Source: an uncultured Desulfovibrio sp.
GTDB lineage: Bacteria; Desulfobacterota; Desulfovibrionia; Desulfovibrionales; Desulfovibrionaceae
Assembly: GCF_944324525.1 (NCBI RefSeq)
Contig: NZ_CALUWS010000024.1
Coordinates: 1 to 46,990 of the forward strand
DNA length: 46,990 bases
Direction: 5' to 3'
The notes beneath the pieces are model-generated. The model had not been told where the DNA came from, did no database searches, and worked only from the letters and a program-made list of their open reading frames with translations. Every line of letters starts with the position of its first letter. Within the stretch, counting starts at the first letter, position 1. Of the stretch, positions 1 to 9,077 are shown one piece after another. A program made the translations under genes and the position numbers.

Positions 1-165
1 GGCATCTCGGCGACGCTGAAGGCGGCGGGCACGGCCACCAGCGCCACGGTGGGCGCGGTGAGTTCGGCGGCGGGAACGCTGAACCGGCAGACTCGGCATG
101 CCGTAACTTCGCTGGGAAAGGCGGCCCGCAACGTCCTGCCCTGGCGGAGACGTTCCGTTGATTGA
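1..165 (+). CDS. C-terminal fragment of an unidentified protein
   Basis: An open frame enters from the left window edge in frame 1 and stops at TGA 163-165, giving the last 54 residues of a protein. The visible part is rich in Ala, Gly, Ser and Thr and ends with a basic stretch (WRRRSVD). Third codon positions are almost all G or C, as in the other genes here, which supports real coding. No domain can be named from so short a tail. The neighbour on the right is a long repeat-filled gap, so context does not help. Confidence 0.5.
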   Translation, partial: GISATLKAAGTATSATVGAVSSAAGTLNRQTRHAVTSLGKAARNVLPWRRRSVD

Positions 166-216
166 AGCCTGACGCATGCCGGGGGCTTTCCCCATGAGAA
201 AGTGATTATTTATTAT

Positions 217-297
217 GCGAGGGGGAGAGGGAAACCGTTTTGAAAAACGGTTCTCCCTCTCCCCCTCGCGCACCCCCTCTCCTTTCCCCAAACTTTT
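217..297 (-). repeat. Family A hairpin element, copy A1
   Basis: An inverted repeat spans 217-269. The left arm GCGAGGGGGAGAGGGA pairs with TCCCTCTCCCCCTCGC, and the inner part carries AACCGTT/AACGGTT around TTGA. A second pyrimidine tract and CCAAACTTTTA follow (270-297), the reverse of the TAAAGTTTTTGGGG flank of copies A2 and A3. No T-run directly follows the stem, so a classical terminator is not evident. Confidence 0.75.
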
Positions 298-477
298 ATT
301 CGGTTCATCCGACAGGGACGTGTCCGGCAGGGCGTTCGTCAGCCGCGTTCCTCGACGGCATGAAGACAAACAGCTCGGCCGGCAACAGCTGTCCGCCCTG
401 TCTGTTCGTCCAGAGTCTGGCTGGCCTGGAGCCGGGCGAGGCTTTGCATGCCACGACGGCTTGCGTCTGGACAAGTA

Positions 478-560
478 AAGTTTTTGGGGGGATGGGGGGT
501 GTGGGGGAAGGGGCCCTTTGTTCACAAAGGCCCCCTTCCCCCACGAGAAAAAATGTTTAT
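478..560 (+). repeat. Family A hairpin element, copy A2
   Basis: A G-rich tract (GGGGGGATGGGGGG) lies directly before a hairpin at 501-544 with arms GTGGGGGAAGGGG and CCCCTTCCCCCAC. The loop is itself palindromic (CCTTTGTTCACAAAGG). It sits at the end of the first unit of the 318-790 tandem duplication. Confidence 0.75.
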
Positions 561-699
561 CCGGCGTACTCGACAGAGACGTGTCCGGCAGGGCGTTTGC
601 GTCTGCTGCGTTCCCCGGTTGCTGAAGACAAACAGAGTCTGGCTGGCCTGGAGCCGGGCGAGGCCTTGCATGCCACGACGGCTTGCGTCTGGACAAGTA

Positions 700-783
700 A
701 AGTTTTTGGGGGGATGGGGGGGGTGGGGGGAAGGGCCCCTTTGTTCACAAAGGGCCCCTTCCCCCCACGAGAAAAAACTTTTT
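700..783 (+). repeat. Family A hairpin element, copy A3
   Basis: Nearly identical to copy A2. The hairpin is at 723-768 with arms GTGGGGGGAAGGG and CCCTTCCCCCCAC, preceded by the same G-rich tract and ending the second unit of the tandem duplication. The arms carry one more G/C pair than A2, and the change is compensated on both sides. Confidence 0.75.
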
Positions 784-803
784 GCCCAAAGTTCCTTTCC
801 CTC

Positions 804-1415
804 TCAGGGGCGGATGACCTTGTCAGCCAGGGCAAGACTGCTGACCACATCGAGCATATTGGTCGTCTGACCGACGGCGCGCTTTTCCAGAAGTTGATAA
901 AAGTCGAGGCAGGTGCCGCAGACGAGGATGGACACTCCGGCGGCTTCCAGCGCCTTGAGGCTGTCGAGGGCTTTGCCGGGACGGGCGGCAAGGCGTACGC
1001 CGCCGTTGAGCAGGACGATGCGCCAGAGGGCATCTCCCAGTTCCGGCAGGGTGGCGAGAAAGTTGTCCATGAGTCTTGCGCCGAGGGTATCATCACCGCG
1101 CCCAAGGGTCTCGGTGGTGATGAGCACGAGGGTCTTTCCACGCGGCGCGGAGGGGGCGGGCTGCGACTGGGGAGCGGCGTCGGAGGCGCTGCCGCCGTCG
1201 CGGGAGGCGCGTATCCGCCAGAGGGACTCCTCCCTGCGCTCACTGGCGACAGCGTAGCCGCTGGTGCGCAGGAAGCGGCTGACGTTCTCTACGGCGGCCG
1301 CATTGTCCACCAGAACGGCGAGGGCGGAGGGGGCCTCCTCCTTGACCAGGCGGCTGCAGGCGACAACGGGACCGGGACAGGCTAGGCCGCGGCAATCTAC
1401 TTCCTTCATGGACAT
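804..1415 (-). CDS. yedF: YedF-like selenium metabolism protein (TusA domain plus DsrE-like domain)
   Basis: A 203-residue protein of the sulfurtransferase-like selenium metabolism family. Residues 4-75 form a TusA-type domain with the sulfur-carrier motif CPGP preceded by DCRGLA. Residues 90-203 form a DsrE-like domain with LVLITTETLGRGDD and the late CGTCLDF motif found in this family. Members are known from selenium-using bacteria, but their exact reaction is unsettled; a role in handling reactive selenium or persulfide is inferred. Two in-frame ATGs exist, at 1415 and 1409. GGGGG lies only 3 bases before the first but at better spacing for the second, so the second may be the true start. 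The protein is cytoplasmic. mnmH near 39 kb also fits a selenium-using host. Confidence 0.85.
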   Translation of the reverse strand: MSMKEVDCRGLACPGPVVACSRLVKEEAPSALAVLVDNAAAVENVSRFLRTSGYAVASERREESLWRIRASRDGGSASDAAPQSQPAPSAPRGKTLVLITTETLGRGDDTLGARLMDNFLATLPELGDALWRIVLLNGGVRLAARPGKALDSLKALEAAGVSILVCGTCLDFYQLLEKRAVGQTTNMLDVVSSLALADKVIRP

Positions 1416-1447
1416 TTTCCCCCTTTCAGAGCGTCGAGAAAACGGGT

Positions 1448-4399
1448 CTATGACGTTTTGGCCTCACTATCCGGCCGGGTGGCGTGGGCATCCACATAGA
1501 GGGAGTATTCCTCCAGCGGCATGGGCCGGGCGAAAAGATAGCCCTGCCCGCAATCGCAGCCCACACGGGTGAGGTAATCACGCTGTTCCGGCGTTTCGAT
1601 GCCTTCGCAGAGCATGAAGAGGTGCAGACGCTTGCCCATGCTGATGACGGAGCCGATGATGACGTCGGCAGCGGCTTCATCGCTGGCGGCATTGTCCAGG
1701 AAGGCCTTGTCCAGCTTGATGATGTCCAGCTCAAAGGATTGCAGAGCGGCCAGCGACGCATAGCCCTTGCCGAAGTCGTCCAGCGCCAGCCGTACGCCGC
1801 AGGCCTTGAGCTCGGCAAGACTGTTCTTGAACAGCTCCTCGTCCAGCCAGGCCATGCTTTCGGTGATCTCCACCACGATGAGCGATGTCGGCACGTTGAA
1901 GGAGGCCAGGATGCTGAGGAAGACCTTGACGTAATCGTTGGAGAAGAAGAGGGCCTTGGACTGATTGATGCTGACGGTGGAGACGGGCAGTCCCGCATCC
2001 ATGCGCTGCCGCAGCCAGGCGCAGACAGTGCGCAGCACGAAGAGATCCAGCTCGCGGATGAAGCCGTTTCGCTCAAAAAGCGGTATGAATTCATCGGGGT
2101 AGATGGGTTTGCCGTCCGGGGGTATCCAGCGGATGAGGGCCTCGGCCCCGTGCAGGCTGTTGTCGGCCAGATTGTGCTGCGGCTGCATGAAGACCTGGAA
2201 TTCTCCGTTGCGCAGAGCGCCGGTCATGCGGTCTTCCAGCTCGTTTTGCTTGAGGAGGACCGCCTCGAGACGGGCGTCATACAGGGTGTAGCTCGAACGG
2301 TAGCTGTCGTCGGCAACGCTGCTTTCCGCGGTCTCGGCCCGCAGCAGGCAGTTGGCCATATTGCCGTCATACGGCATGGTGGAGGTCACCCCGCAGGAAA
2401 AGAGCACGGTCGTGCCGAGCTTTTGCCGCAGGGCGGCGGCACTTTCGAAAAAGTCCTCGATGCGCTGCCGCAATTCCGCCACGTCCCGGCATTGCCAGAG
2501 CAGCAGGAACTTCCCTGCCGAGGCGTGGGCGATCAGCTCGTTGTTGCGAAGCTGCTTGCGCAGGTCCCGGTAACAGAGCTTGATGAGCATATCGCCGCCC
2601 CGGTGTCCGCGCGTGCGGTTGATGAGCTTGAGGCGGCGCACGTTGACCAGCAGCAGATAATGGGGAGCCTGGGTATGGCTCAGGAGCTTGTGGGCGTCGT
2701 GGATGAAGCGGGCGCGGTTGTTGCCGCCGGTAAGGGGATCCCGGTAGGCGACTTCTTCCAGCTCGCGCATGTGGCGACGGTTGACGTGCAGGACGCGCAG
2801 GATGATGACAGCAAAGAGGATGATGCCGCCAATGCACAGTTCAAGACTGTATTCCCGCAGGATATCCAGCAGGAGTGCGCCGGGCGTGGGGGCGGTGCGC
2901 TCCAGCAGCAGAGCGTCGATATCCGCGGTGCTCATGGTCATGATGGAACGGTTGAGCACCGACATGGCATAAGGGGAGATGTCGTAGCGGAAGCCCAGCG
3001 ACATGGGGTAACGGGCCCGGGTCGTCAGCATGGACGCGTTGGGCGGATTGACCGGCATGACGCCGCTCGCATTGGGATAGCCGGGGATATACGCGTCGAT
3101 GGCCTGTCGCTTGAAGGCATCCTGGCATTGCTGCATGGAGTCATAAAAGGTGACGGTATCCTCCGGGTAGGCGGCCATATAGGCCTGACCGAAGGAGAGC
3201 AGTTCATGCGTGACGCCGACGCGGATCCTCCGGCCCGGTACGGCTTTGGCCTGTCCTACCAGCAGGACCGGCATGTCGAAAAAGGGACGGCTCACCAGAA
3301 GCGGCTGTGAGGCGTACATGCCAAGTCCGGCAAAGATGTTGCTGATGATGTCCGCCTTGCCTTCCTTGAGCAGGGCCAGCGCCTCGGGATAGCTCGGCGC
3401 GGAAACGTAGTCGAAGGCGATGCCGCTGCGCCGGGAGAGTTCCTCCATGAAGCGAATGAGGAAGTTGGATCCCGGCATGTGGTCGTTCATCATGGCCTGC
3501 TGTTCGCTGTAGGCCACACGCAACCGGGGTTTGTCGGCAAGCCACTCCTCTTCGGCGCGCGTCTGGCTGAAGGAGACCTGCTGGATGCCGTGCATGTAGC
3601 CGTCAAACAGGCTGGCGAGCAGCCAGGGCGAATAGAGGCTGAGCTGCTTCAGGGCTTCGTTGAGCGGCGGCAGCAGGGGGCTGCCCTTGGCCGTGACGAA
3701 GAAAAAGGGCTCCATGGCGATGATGGCCGCGATTTTGGCGTTATCGCCATGCAGGGAACCGTCGATGTAGCCGTCGATCTCGCCGCGCCGCAGGGCCTCC
3801 TGCATTTCCTTCTTGGTCGAGAACGTATACGGGCGAAACGTGAACTGGTACTGGCGGGTGAATTCTTCGATGACCTTGCCGCCGTAGGCTCCCCTGACCG
3901 TGCCGACGCGCATCTGGTCGAAATCCCGGAAATCCATGAAGCGGATGGGACTGTTTGCCGCGACATGGAGCGTAAGGCATTCATAGCCCACAGGAAGGCT
4001 CGTATAGTCGAAAGCGGCTTCCCGCTCCGGGCTGTAGGAGATGCCGCAGACAAGATCTATCTCTCCGGAAGCCAGTTTGGCGGGCAGATCGGCAATGGTG
4101 GTGTGTATCCACTCGTACTGCCAGCCGGTATAGGCGGAGACGGCCTGGAGCAGATCGGCGGCATAGCCTGCCATCTTGCCCTGCCGTTTCTGAAAGATGC
4201 CGGAAAGGTCGAACCAGCCGACGCGGATGAGCTTTTTTTCCTTCTGGTTCTGGGCGAGGATCTCGGGCGAGAAGTAATAGAATGTCTGCTTGGCGGTCGC
4301 CATGTAGGCCTGTGGCGGCAGGTCCGGGGAGGCGGCATGGGCGACAGGGGCAGCAAACAGACACAGGAGCAGGAAAAGGGGAAGGATTTTCCGAAGCAT
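1448..4399 (-). CDS. Membrane sensor: two periplasmic SBP domains, degenerate GGDEF, intact EAL
   Basis: A 983-residue c-di-GMP signalling protein. The chosen start gives a signal sequence (MLRKILPLFLLLCLFAAP) with GATGAGGTC upstream; the open frame could extend 40 residues further but without a good signal. Two SBP_bac_3 domains follow (about residues 50-270 and 290-520), then a membrane helix (CIGGIILFAVIILRVL), a GGDEF domain (about 580-730) and an EAL domain (about 735-975). The GGDEF active site is lost: SAGKF stands at the signature and the metal-binding Asp is replaced (LVNVRRLK). The EAL domain keeps EAL, EITES, DDFGKGY, IIKLDKAF and CEGIET. The predicted role is a phosphodiesterase controlled by binding of a small periplasmic solute, perhaps an amino acid. 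It appears to be transcribed alone, with 33 bases to yedF. Confidence 0.88.
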   Translation of the reverse strand: MLRKILPLFLLLCLFAAPVAHAASPDLPPQAYMATAKQTFYYFSPEILAQNQKEKKLIRVGWFDLSGIFQKRQGKMAGYAADLLQAVSAYTGWQYEWIHTTIADLPAKLASGEIDLVCGISYSPEREAAFDYTSLPVGYECLTLHVAANSPIRFMDFRDFDQMRVGTVRGAYGGKVIEEFTRQYQFTFRPYTFSTKKEMQEALRRGEIDGYIDGSLHGDNAKIAAIIAMEPFFFVTAKGSPLLPPLNEALKQLSLYSPWLLASLFDGYMHGIQQVSFSQTRAEEEWLADKPRLRVAYSEQQAMMNDHMPGSNFLIRFMEELSRRSGIAFDYVSAPSYPEALALLKEGKADIISNIFAGLGMYASQPLLVSRPFFDMPVLLVGQAKAVPGRRIRVGVTHELLSFGQAYMAAYPEDTVTFYDSMQQCQDAFKRQAIDAYIPGYPNASGVMPVNPPNASMLTTRARYPMSLGFRYDISPYAMSVLNRSIMTMSTADIDALLLERTAPTPGALLLDILREYSLELCIGGIILFAVIILRVLHVNRRHMRELEEVAYRDPLTGGNNRARFIHDAHKLLSHTQAPHYLLLVNVRRLKLINRTRGHRGGDMLIKLCYRDLRKQLRNNELIAHASAGKFLLLWQCRDVAELRQRIEDFFESAAALRQKLGTTVLFSCGVTSTMPYDGNMANCLLRAETAESSVADDSYRSSYTLYDARLEAVLLKQNELEDRMTGALRNGEFQVFMQPQHNLADNSLHGAEALIRWIPPDGKPIYPDEFIPLFERNGFIRELDLFVLRTVCAWLRQRMDAGLPVSTVSINQSKALFFSNDYVKVFLSILASFNVPTSLIVVEITESMAWLDEELFKNSLAELKACGVRLALDDFGKGYASLAALQSFELDIIKLDKAFLDNAASDEAAADVIIGSVISMGKRLHLFMLCEGIETPEQRDYLTRVGCDCGQGYLFARPMPLEEYSLYVDAHATRPDSEAKTS

Positions 4400-4639
4400 G
4401 ACCTCATCTTTACCGTCCGCCCGGGACGGCGACTGGTATTGCGGCATCATCGCCAGCAGATGCACGAGGGGAAGGGAAACCTTTCCCGCGGAAAAGCCCC
4501 CTTCCCCGGCAATGATCATGTAACTAAAGAATGTCGCAGCTCTTTCGCCGTTGGGGCAGGGCGGAGAAGAGACGGCATGCTCCGCTGCCGTCAGCCCTCC
4601 CAGCGAATCAACGAAAAAGCCCTGCAGGCCGTCCGGCGG

Positions 4640-5071
4640 CTAGAAGGCGCAGATCTCGTCCGGCGGCAGAATGGTGAACTTGTGCTCGCGGAGCAGCTCA
4701 ATGGCCTGATCAACCTTGTCAAAACGGAAGATGAGGATGGCCCCGCCCTTTTCCCGCTGCAGGAAAGCGTACATGTATTCCACGTTGATGTCGTGCTTGG
4801 AGACCAGCTGGAGTACGCTGTCCAGCCCGCCGGGGCGATCCGGCACTTCCACGGCTACCACGGAGGTCCGTCCAAGGGTGAAGCCCTTTTCCTTGAGGGC
4901 CTGCTTGGCCAGTTCCGGATCGCAGACGATGAGGCGCAGGATGCCGAAGTCCGAGGTGTCCGCCAGCGAGAGCGCCCGGATGTTGACCCCGGCCTCAGCG
5001 AGGGTATGCGTCACCTCGGCCAGGCGGCCAGCACGATTTTCAAGAAAAACAGAGAGTTGTTCAGCTTTCAT
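4640..5071 (-). CDS. Double ACT-domain protein
   Basis: A 143-residue protein built of two ACT folds. The first, about residues 3-65, includes NRAGRLAEVTHTLAEAGVN. The second, about 70-140, includes DRPGGLDSVLQLVSKHDIN. Such stand-alone double-ACT proteins are common in delta-proteobacteria, often near phenylacetate-CoA ligase genes. They are thought to bind amino acids and act as regulators, but no partner enzyme lies next to this one. The start is preceded by AAAGGAT. tatA begins upstream and ends 17 bases before this start, so the two are probably co-transcribed. The ligand is unknown. Confidence 0.85.
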   Translation of the reverse strand: MKAEQLSVFLENRAGRLAEVTHTLAEAGVNIRALSLADTSDFGILRLIVCDPELAKQALKEKGFTLGRTSVVAVEVPDRPGGLDSVLQLVSKHDINVEYMYAFLQREKGGAILIFRFDKVDQAIELLREHKFTILPPDEICAF

Positions 5072-5088
5072 GAGCGTATCCTTTGGCC

Positions 5089-5301
5089 CTAGGCCTTGCG
5101 GGATTCATCGTCGGAAGAGGAAGCCTGCTGTTTGTCCCTGCCGGGAGTGATGTCGATCTCGTCAGGTTCCGAGGAAGCGCGTTTGAAGTTACGGATGGCG
5201 CGGCCCAGTCCGCCGCCGATCTCCGGCAGCTTCTTGGCGCCGAAAAGGAGCAGCACGATGACCAGAATGACGAGGATTTCCTGAGTACCAATACCAAACA
5301 T
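5089..5301 (-). CDS. tatA: Twin-arginine translocase subunit TatA/TatE family
   Basis: A 70-residue protein with the standard TatA layout: a short N-terminal periplasmic end, one membrane helix ([17 protein letters not shown]), the hinge [14 protein letters not shown], an amphipathic helix ([10 protein letters not shown]) and a charged tail. It forms the pore-like part of the Tat system, which exports folded, often cofactor-bearing proteins such as hydrogenases and formate dehydrogenases. TatB and TatC are not in the window. GGGAGG lies upstream of the start. The length fits TatA/E better than TatB. Confidence 0.93.
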   Translation of the reverse strand: MFGIGTQEILVILVIVLLLFGAKKLPEIGGGLGRAIRNFKRASSEPDEIDITPGRDKQQASSSDDESRKA

Positions 5302-5388
5302 GGAAAAAGCCTCCCGTAAAGTGGGGCCTCTAGGCCAAACGTCATCAGCATACGGCCCGGAGGGGTTGAGGTCAAGCGGAGGGAACGA

Positions 5389-6255
5389 TCAGCGCCGCCT
5401 CCCGGCCATGAGACGTTTTACCTTGGCGGGGGAGCCGGGAGCGGCGAACCCCGCTTCGACGAGGCGGCGCGCCATGTTGTCGCGCGCGGCACGGCTGCTG
5501 CCGCCCATGACGACGGCCATGAGCCGGACGCCGTTCCTTTCCGCCGTGATGATGACGTTATAGCCGCTGGCAGCGGTAAAGCCCGTCTTGAGGCCGTCGA
5601 CCCCGCGAACCCGGCCGAGCAGCTGATTGGTGTTGTTGATGGCGCGGCCGCGATGCACCAGCCTGCGAGTGGCGTGGAAGGTGCGTACCGAAGGATAGGC
5701 CCGCAGATAGGCGCGGGCCAGCTTGGCCATGTCGCGCGCGGTGGTCTTCTGGCCCGGAGCGGGCAGACCGCTGGGATTCTTGAAGACGGTATGCCGCAAA
5801 CCGAGATTGCGGGCCTTGCGGTTCATGAGGCGCACAAAGTTGCGGGTGCTGCCGGAGATGGCGTGAGCGACGGTCATGGCGGCATCGTTCCCCGAGGCGA
5901 CGGCCATACCGAGCATGAGCCGGGAGAGGGGGAGGCGTTCCCCCGTGCGCAGGTGCATGGATGAGCCGCCCGTGCGCGCCGCCTCCCGCGTGACGCGCAC
6001 CTTGCCCATGAGCGAGAGCTTGCGCGAAGAGACGGCGTCCATGGCCAGATACATGGTCATGAGCTTGGTCAGCGAGGCGGGAGGGATGCTCAGGTTGGCG
6101 TTGCGCTCATAGAGCGTCTTGCCGCTATTGAGATTGATGAGCAGCATGGCCTTGACGCCGGCATGCGCGGTCTGCGCGCTCAGACAGAGCAGGCAGAGCA
6201 GCGCCAGCAGAGGGAGGATCCGCCGAAAGCATGCGGCGGGGGTGAGCTCAGGCAT
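5389..6255 (-). CDS. D-alanyl-D-alanine carboxypeptidase, short S11 family
   Basis: A penicillin-binding D,D-carboxypeptidase of 288 residues that trims the terminal D-Ala from peptidoglycan stem peptides in the periplasm. A signal sequence is visible (ILPLLALLCLLCLSAQTAHA). The catalytic triad motifs of peptidase S11 are present: SLTK, SGN (in VASGNDAA) and KTG (in GLKTGFTAASGYN). The C-terminal PBP5 extension and amphipathic anchor of DacA/DacC are absent, so the enzyme is probably soluble in the periplasm or held otherwise. The start (6255, or 6264) overlaps the end of the AI-2E-family permease gene, giving translational coupling. An upstream in-frame extension was rejected because it would bury the signal sequence. 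Confidence 0.9.
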   Translation of the reverse strand: MPELTPAACFRRILPLLALLCLLCLSAQTAHAGVKAMLLINLNSGKTLYERNANLSIPPASLTKLMTMYLAMDAVSSRKLSLMGKVRVTREAARTGGSSMHLRTGERLPLSRLMLGMAVASGNDAAMTVAHAISGSTRNFVRLMNRKARNLGLRHTVFKNPSGLPAPGQKTTARDMAKLARAYLRAYPSVRTFHATRRLVHRGRAINNTNQLLGRVRGVDGLKTGFTAASGYNVIITAERNGVRLMAVVMGGSSRAARDNMARRLVEAGFAAPGSPAKVKRLMAGRRR

Positions 6256-7357
6256 GCTTTTCATACAGGACGCGCGCTTCTTCCAGCGACTGCAGGGCAA
6301 AGGCCAGCAGCACCGGGCCGACGATGAGTCCCACGGCGCCGAAGCTGGCCAGTCCGCAGATGATGGCGATGATGAGGACAAAGAAGGGCGCCTTGATGCC
6401 CTGCTGCAGGAAGAGCGGCCGCAGGACGTTGTCCACGCCGGCGACGGCGATGACCCCCCAGAGGGCCAGGCCCACGGCCGCCATGGTGTTGCCCGTGAAC
6501 CAGAGCGAAAGACAGAGGGGGAGCCAGACCAGCGCCGTGCCCACGAAGGGGATGGGCGCCACCACGGTGGCCAGCAGGCCCCAGAAGGCGGGCTGATTGA
6601 TGCCGGCCACGGAAAAGCCGATGCCGCAGAGGAAGCCCTGTGCGGCCGCCACCAGCAGGATGCCGAGCATGATCCCGCGCAGGGCCCGCCGGATGGCGCT
6701 GACGAAGCGGCGCAGCATGGCGGGCGGGACCAGGGTCAGCCGGGAAGCCACCTGGGCGATGCGTCGCGCATAGACCGCAAAGACCACCGTCAGGATGACG
6801 AAGAGCACAAGGCTCCAGAGGACGTTCATGGTGCCGCCCAGCACGTCGAAGCTCCGGTTGATGAGGATGCCCATAGCGTCGCTGAGCGTGCTGTCGATAT
6901 TGTGGATCAGCTCGTTATAGGCGGATTCGAGGCCGGGGTAGTCGGCAAGCTTTTTCTCGAACGTCTGGAAGTATTGCACCCATTCCGGCGGAAGCTGGAA
7001 ATTGTTGTCCTGCAGTTCGCGCAGGCGGGCCAGGCCGCCGGCGACCTGCGGGGAGACCAGCAGGATGAGGGTGGCGACCGGGATGATGATGACGGAAATG
7101 GTGAGCAAGGTATAGCCGAACAGCGGGATCTGGCGCACCAGCTTCAGCAGGATGCGCCGCGGCACTCCTGCCGGACGCCGCAAAACGCGCCGCCGCAGAC
7201 GGCAGGCCCGGCGGGTCAGGCGGCGATAGAGCGGCAGGCTCAGGCAGGCGAAGCAGGCAGCCATGAAGATCGTTATGGGGTTGGGGCGCAGCAGCAGATA
7301 GCAGGCCAGTACGGCCAGCAGATAGAGGATGCGGGGAAAATGGGCGCTTGTTGTCAT
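6248..7357 (-). CDS. AI-2E family transporter (PerM/YdiK-like)
   Basis: A 369-residue integral membrane protein of the AI-2E exporter superfamily, with about seven or eight membrane segments. N-terminal helices (FPRILYLLAVLACYLLL) are followed by a periplasmic segment around residues 105-180, then the conserved C-terminal helices with GLLATVVAPIPFVGTAL and ICGLASFGAVGLIVGPVL. Family members have been linked to autoinducer-2 export, Na+/H+ exchange or no known substrate, so the substrate here is not assigned. The start at MTTSAHFP was chosen because the longer frame adds a poorly conserved, repeat-like leader. It overlaps the carboxypeptidase gene by 8 bases, an unusual pairing that suggests a shared envelope role. 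Confidence 0.88.
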   Translation of the reverse strand: MTTSAHFPRILYLLAVLACYLLLRPNPITIFMAACFACLSLPLYRRLTRRACRLRRRVLRRPAGVPRRILLKLVRQIPLFGYTLLTISVIIIPVATLILLVSPQVAGGLARLRELQDNNFQLPPEWVQYFQTFEKKLADYPGLESAYNELIHNIDSTLSDAMGILINRSFDVLGGTMNVLWSLVLFVILTVVFAVYARRIAQVASRLTLVPPAMLRRFVSAIRRALRGIMLGILLVAAAQGFLCGIGFSVAGINQPAFWGLLATVVAPIPFVGTALVWLPLCLSLWFTGNTMAAVGLALWGVIAVAGVDNVLRPLFLQQGIKAPFFVLIIAIICGLASFGAVGLIVGPVLLAFALQSLEEARVLYEKHA

Positions 7358-7475
7358 GGCGAGATTTGAAAATGCGACAAGTGCGGCAAAGTTTGAGTGT
7401 AGCAAAGGCCCCGCCTGCTGCCAAGCGGTAAAATGGTGACGGATTGTGAGCGTCCTTTCGGGGGAAGCGCCGCCG

Positions 7476-9077
7476 TCAGGCAAGAGCCTGCAGGATGGTC
7501 CGCAGCCGGTGGCCGTAGGTATGGCGGGCCAGCAGTTCTTTGCGCCAGGCGGCGGAAAGAGCGGCCCGCTCGTCCGGGCTGCGCCGCAGGGCGACCAGAC
7601 GCCCGGGAAGCTCGTCGGGAGCGGCCAGCCGCATGGGGCGGATCAGCTCCGCGGGAAAGAGTTCGAGCCCCGGCGTGGGATCGCTGAAGAGCACGCCGCC
7701 CGAGGCCCAGACGTCGAAATGCCGCTGGCTCAGGCTGTGCGGCAGCAGCAGGCTGGTCACGTTGAGCACGGCCTCGGAGCGGGCATAGAGCGCAGGGAGG
7801 CGGCCGTAGTAATCCACAGGCGGCAGCACCGTCACGCCGGGCAGCAGCGTGCCCCAGGCCGCATCGCCGCAAAGGACGAAGCCCGCCCGTACGGCGGTCG
7901 CCAGCCAGTCCGCACGGCGGCGGCGCGAGCAGGCATCGGCCCCCGCTCCCGCCTCACGGATGGCCATGCCCGGCCAGCCTTGGGCATGCAGCCTGCGCTG
8001 CCACCAGTGGATATGGGGTAGCGGCGCCTGCGCATCGTGCGCCTGCGCCAGCAGGCCTTCCGCCAGAGCGAGAGCCTCCCGGTCGGGATGTACGGCGGCG
8101 AAAAAGCGTGCATGGTCGGGAAAGGAGGCCCGTCCCACGAAGAGCGGCGGCAGGGAGGGCGGCGTATCGGACGGCGGCAGCCACATGTGCCGTGCCGTGG
8201 CCAGGGGCAGCGGTTCCGCCCGGCTCGCGCCGGCCTCCCGCAGCGGAGCCAGGAAGCTCGCGTCCGTCACGAAAAGGGGGACGTTCCGCCACCAGGGAAG
8301 GCGCAGGCTGGAGAGTACATGCCAGGGCATGTCCACGAACCAGATGGCCAGACGGATGCCCAGCGCCCGGCAGGCATGGGCGATGCGGCCCTGCGGGTCC
8401 AGACCGCGCAGATTGACGGAGAGGAAGAGCGGCGGCACGCTGCCGGGCAGGTCGGCCAGCCGCCGCAAGAGAGCGGCGACCTGCTGCGGCTGCTCGACGC
8501 GGGCGGGCCAGGGCATGACGGGCAGGCGAAGGGCCGCCGCCGCGGCGCAAAGCTCCTGATGCAGCAGGGTATGCGCATCGCCGGGCAGGACGAGCGCCGG
8601 AAGGGCGGACGGCGCGGGAGCGCGGCGGTTCGCGTCATGCAGACGCGCGGCGTCCAGATGGCCCAGCAGGGGGCCCCAGAAGCGGGGGAAGAGCCGCATG
8701 CCCGGCTGATAGAACAGGATGCGGCACTGCCGGGCCAGCGTCCGTGCCTCCGCTTCCGAAACGGGACGGGCGCGGGCGGCATCCGGCGGGGCAAGGCGGC
8801 GGGCCTGCCGCCAGGCCAGCATGGGCGGGGCCTCCAGCCAGAAGACGGGGCCGGCGTCCGGCCCATTGGACGCAAGGGGGGCCGCTTCGGCGTCCGGTCC
8901 CAGGCCGAGCAGCAGGGTCGGCGCACCGGCTGCCGGCGCGGGCGCTACCTCCTGCCATGCGCCGGCATCGGACGGCAGACTGACGAGGCAGCCGTTCCAG
9001 TCCGGCAGGCGGGGCCGCCGCGGCCGCTCCGGGCTGGACGTGGCGGTGTCGGAGAGTGAAGGGGAGTCATGCGGCAT
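7476..9077 (-). CDS. CgeB-like glycosyltransferase family protein
   Basis: A 533-residue cytoplasmic protein. The N-terminal half is variable and Ala/Pro-rich. The middle resembles the DUF3880-type domain before CgeB-type glycosyltransferases ([18 protein letters not shown]). The C-terminal third matches the CgeB/GT4-like end, with [19 protein letters not shown] followed by [10 protein letters not shown] and a final ARHTYGHRL. Relatives in Desulfovibrio occur with flagellin or surface-glycan genes. The acceptor is unknown. It starts 94 bases from the divergent rlmE start. The upstream site is weak (GGAAG), so the start is less certain than the end. Confidence 0.75.
   Translation of the reverse strand: MPHDSPSLSDTATSSPERPRRPRLPDWNGCLVSLPSDAGAWQEVAPAPAAGAPTLLLGLGPDAEAAPLASNGPDAGPVFWLEAPPMLAWRQARRLAPPDAARARPVSEAEARTLARQCRILFYQPGMRLFPRFWGPLLGHLDAARLHDANRRAPAPSALPALVLPGDAHTLLHQELCAAAAALRLPVMPWPARVEQPQQVAALLRRLADLPGSVPPLFLSVNLRGLDPQGRIAHACRALGIRLAIWFVDMPWHVLSSLRLPWWRNVPLFVTDASFLAPLREAGASRAEPLPLATARHMWLPPSDTPPSLPPLFVGRASFPDHARFFAAVHPDREALALAEGLLAQAHDAQAPLPHIHWWQRRLHAQGWPGMAIREAGAGADACSRRRRADWLATAVRAGFVLCGDAAWGTLLPGVTVLPPVDYYGRLPALYARSEAVLNVTSLLLPHSLSQRHFDVWASGGVLFSDPTPGLELFPAELIRPMRLAAPDELPGRLVALRRSPDERAALSAAWRKELLARHTYGHRLRTILQALA

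Larger units (their letters stand above)
166..803. repeat. Gene-free block of duplicated sequence with three hairpins
   Basis: These 638 bases hold no credible gene. They contain three family A hairpins (217-269, 501-544, 723-768). They also contain a tandem duplication: unit 1 runs about 318-578 and unit 2 about 579-790. Both begin ACGTGTCCGGCAGGGCGT and end in a family A hairpin. Unit 2 lacks about 40 bases present in unit 1 (roughly 375-410). Short open frames here are artefacts of the GC-rich repeats. Confidence 0.8.

Noticed and set aside
1484-3310. A 608-residue open frame on the plus strand.
   Set aside because: It is antisense to the SBP/GGDEF/EAL gene, has no recognisable domain and reflects the high-GC third positions of the real gene.
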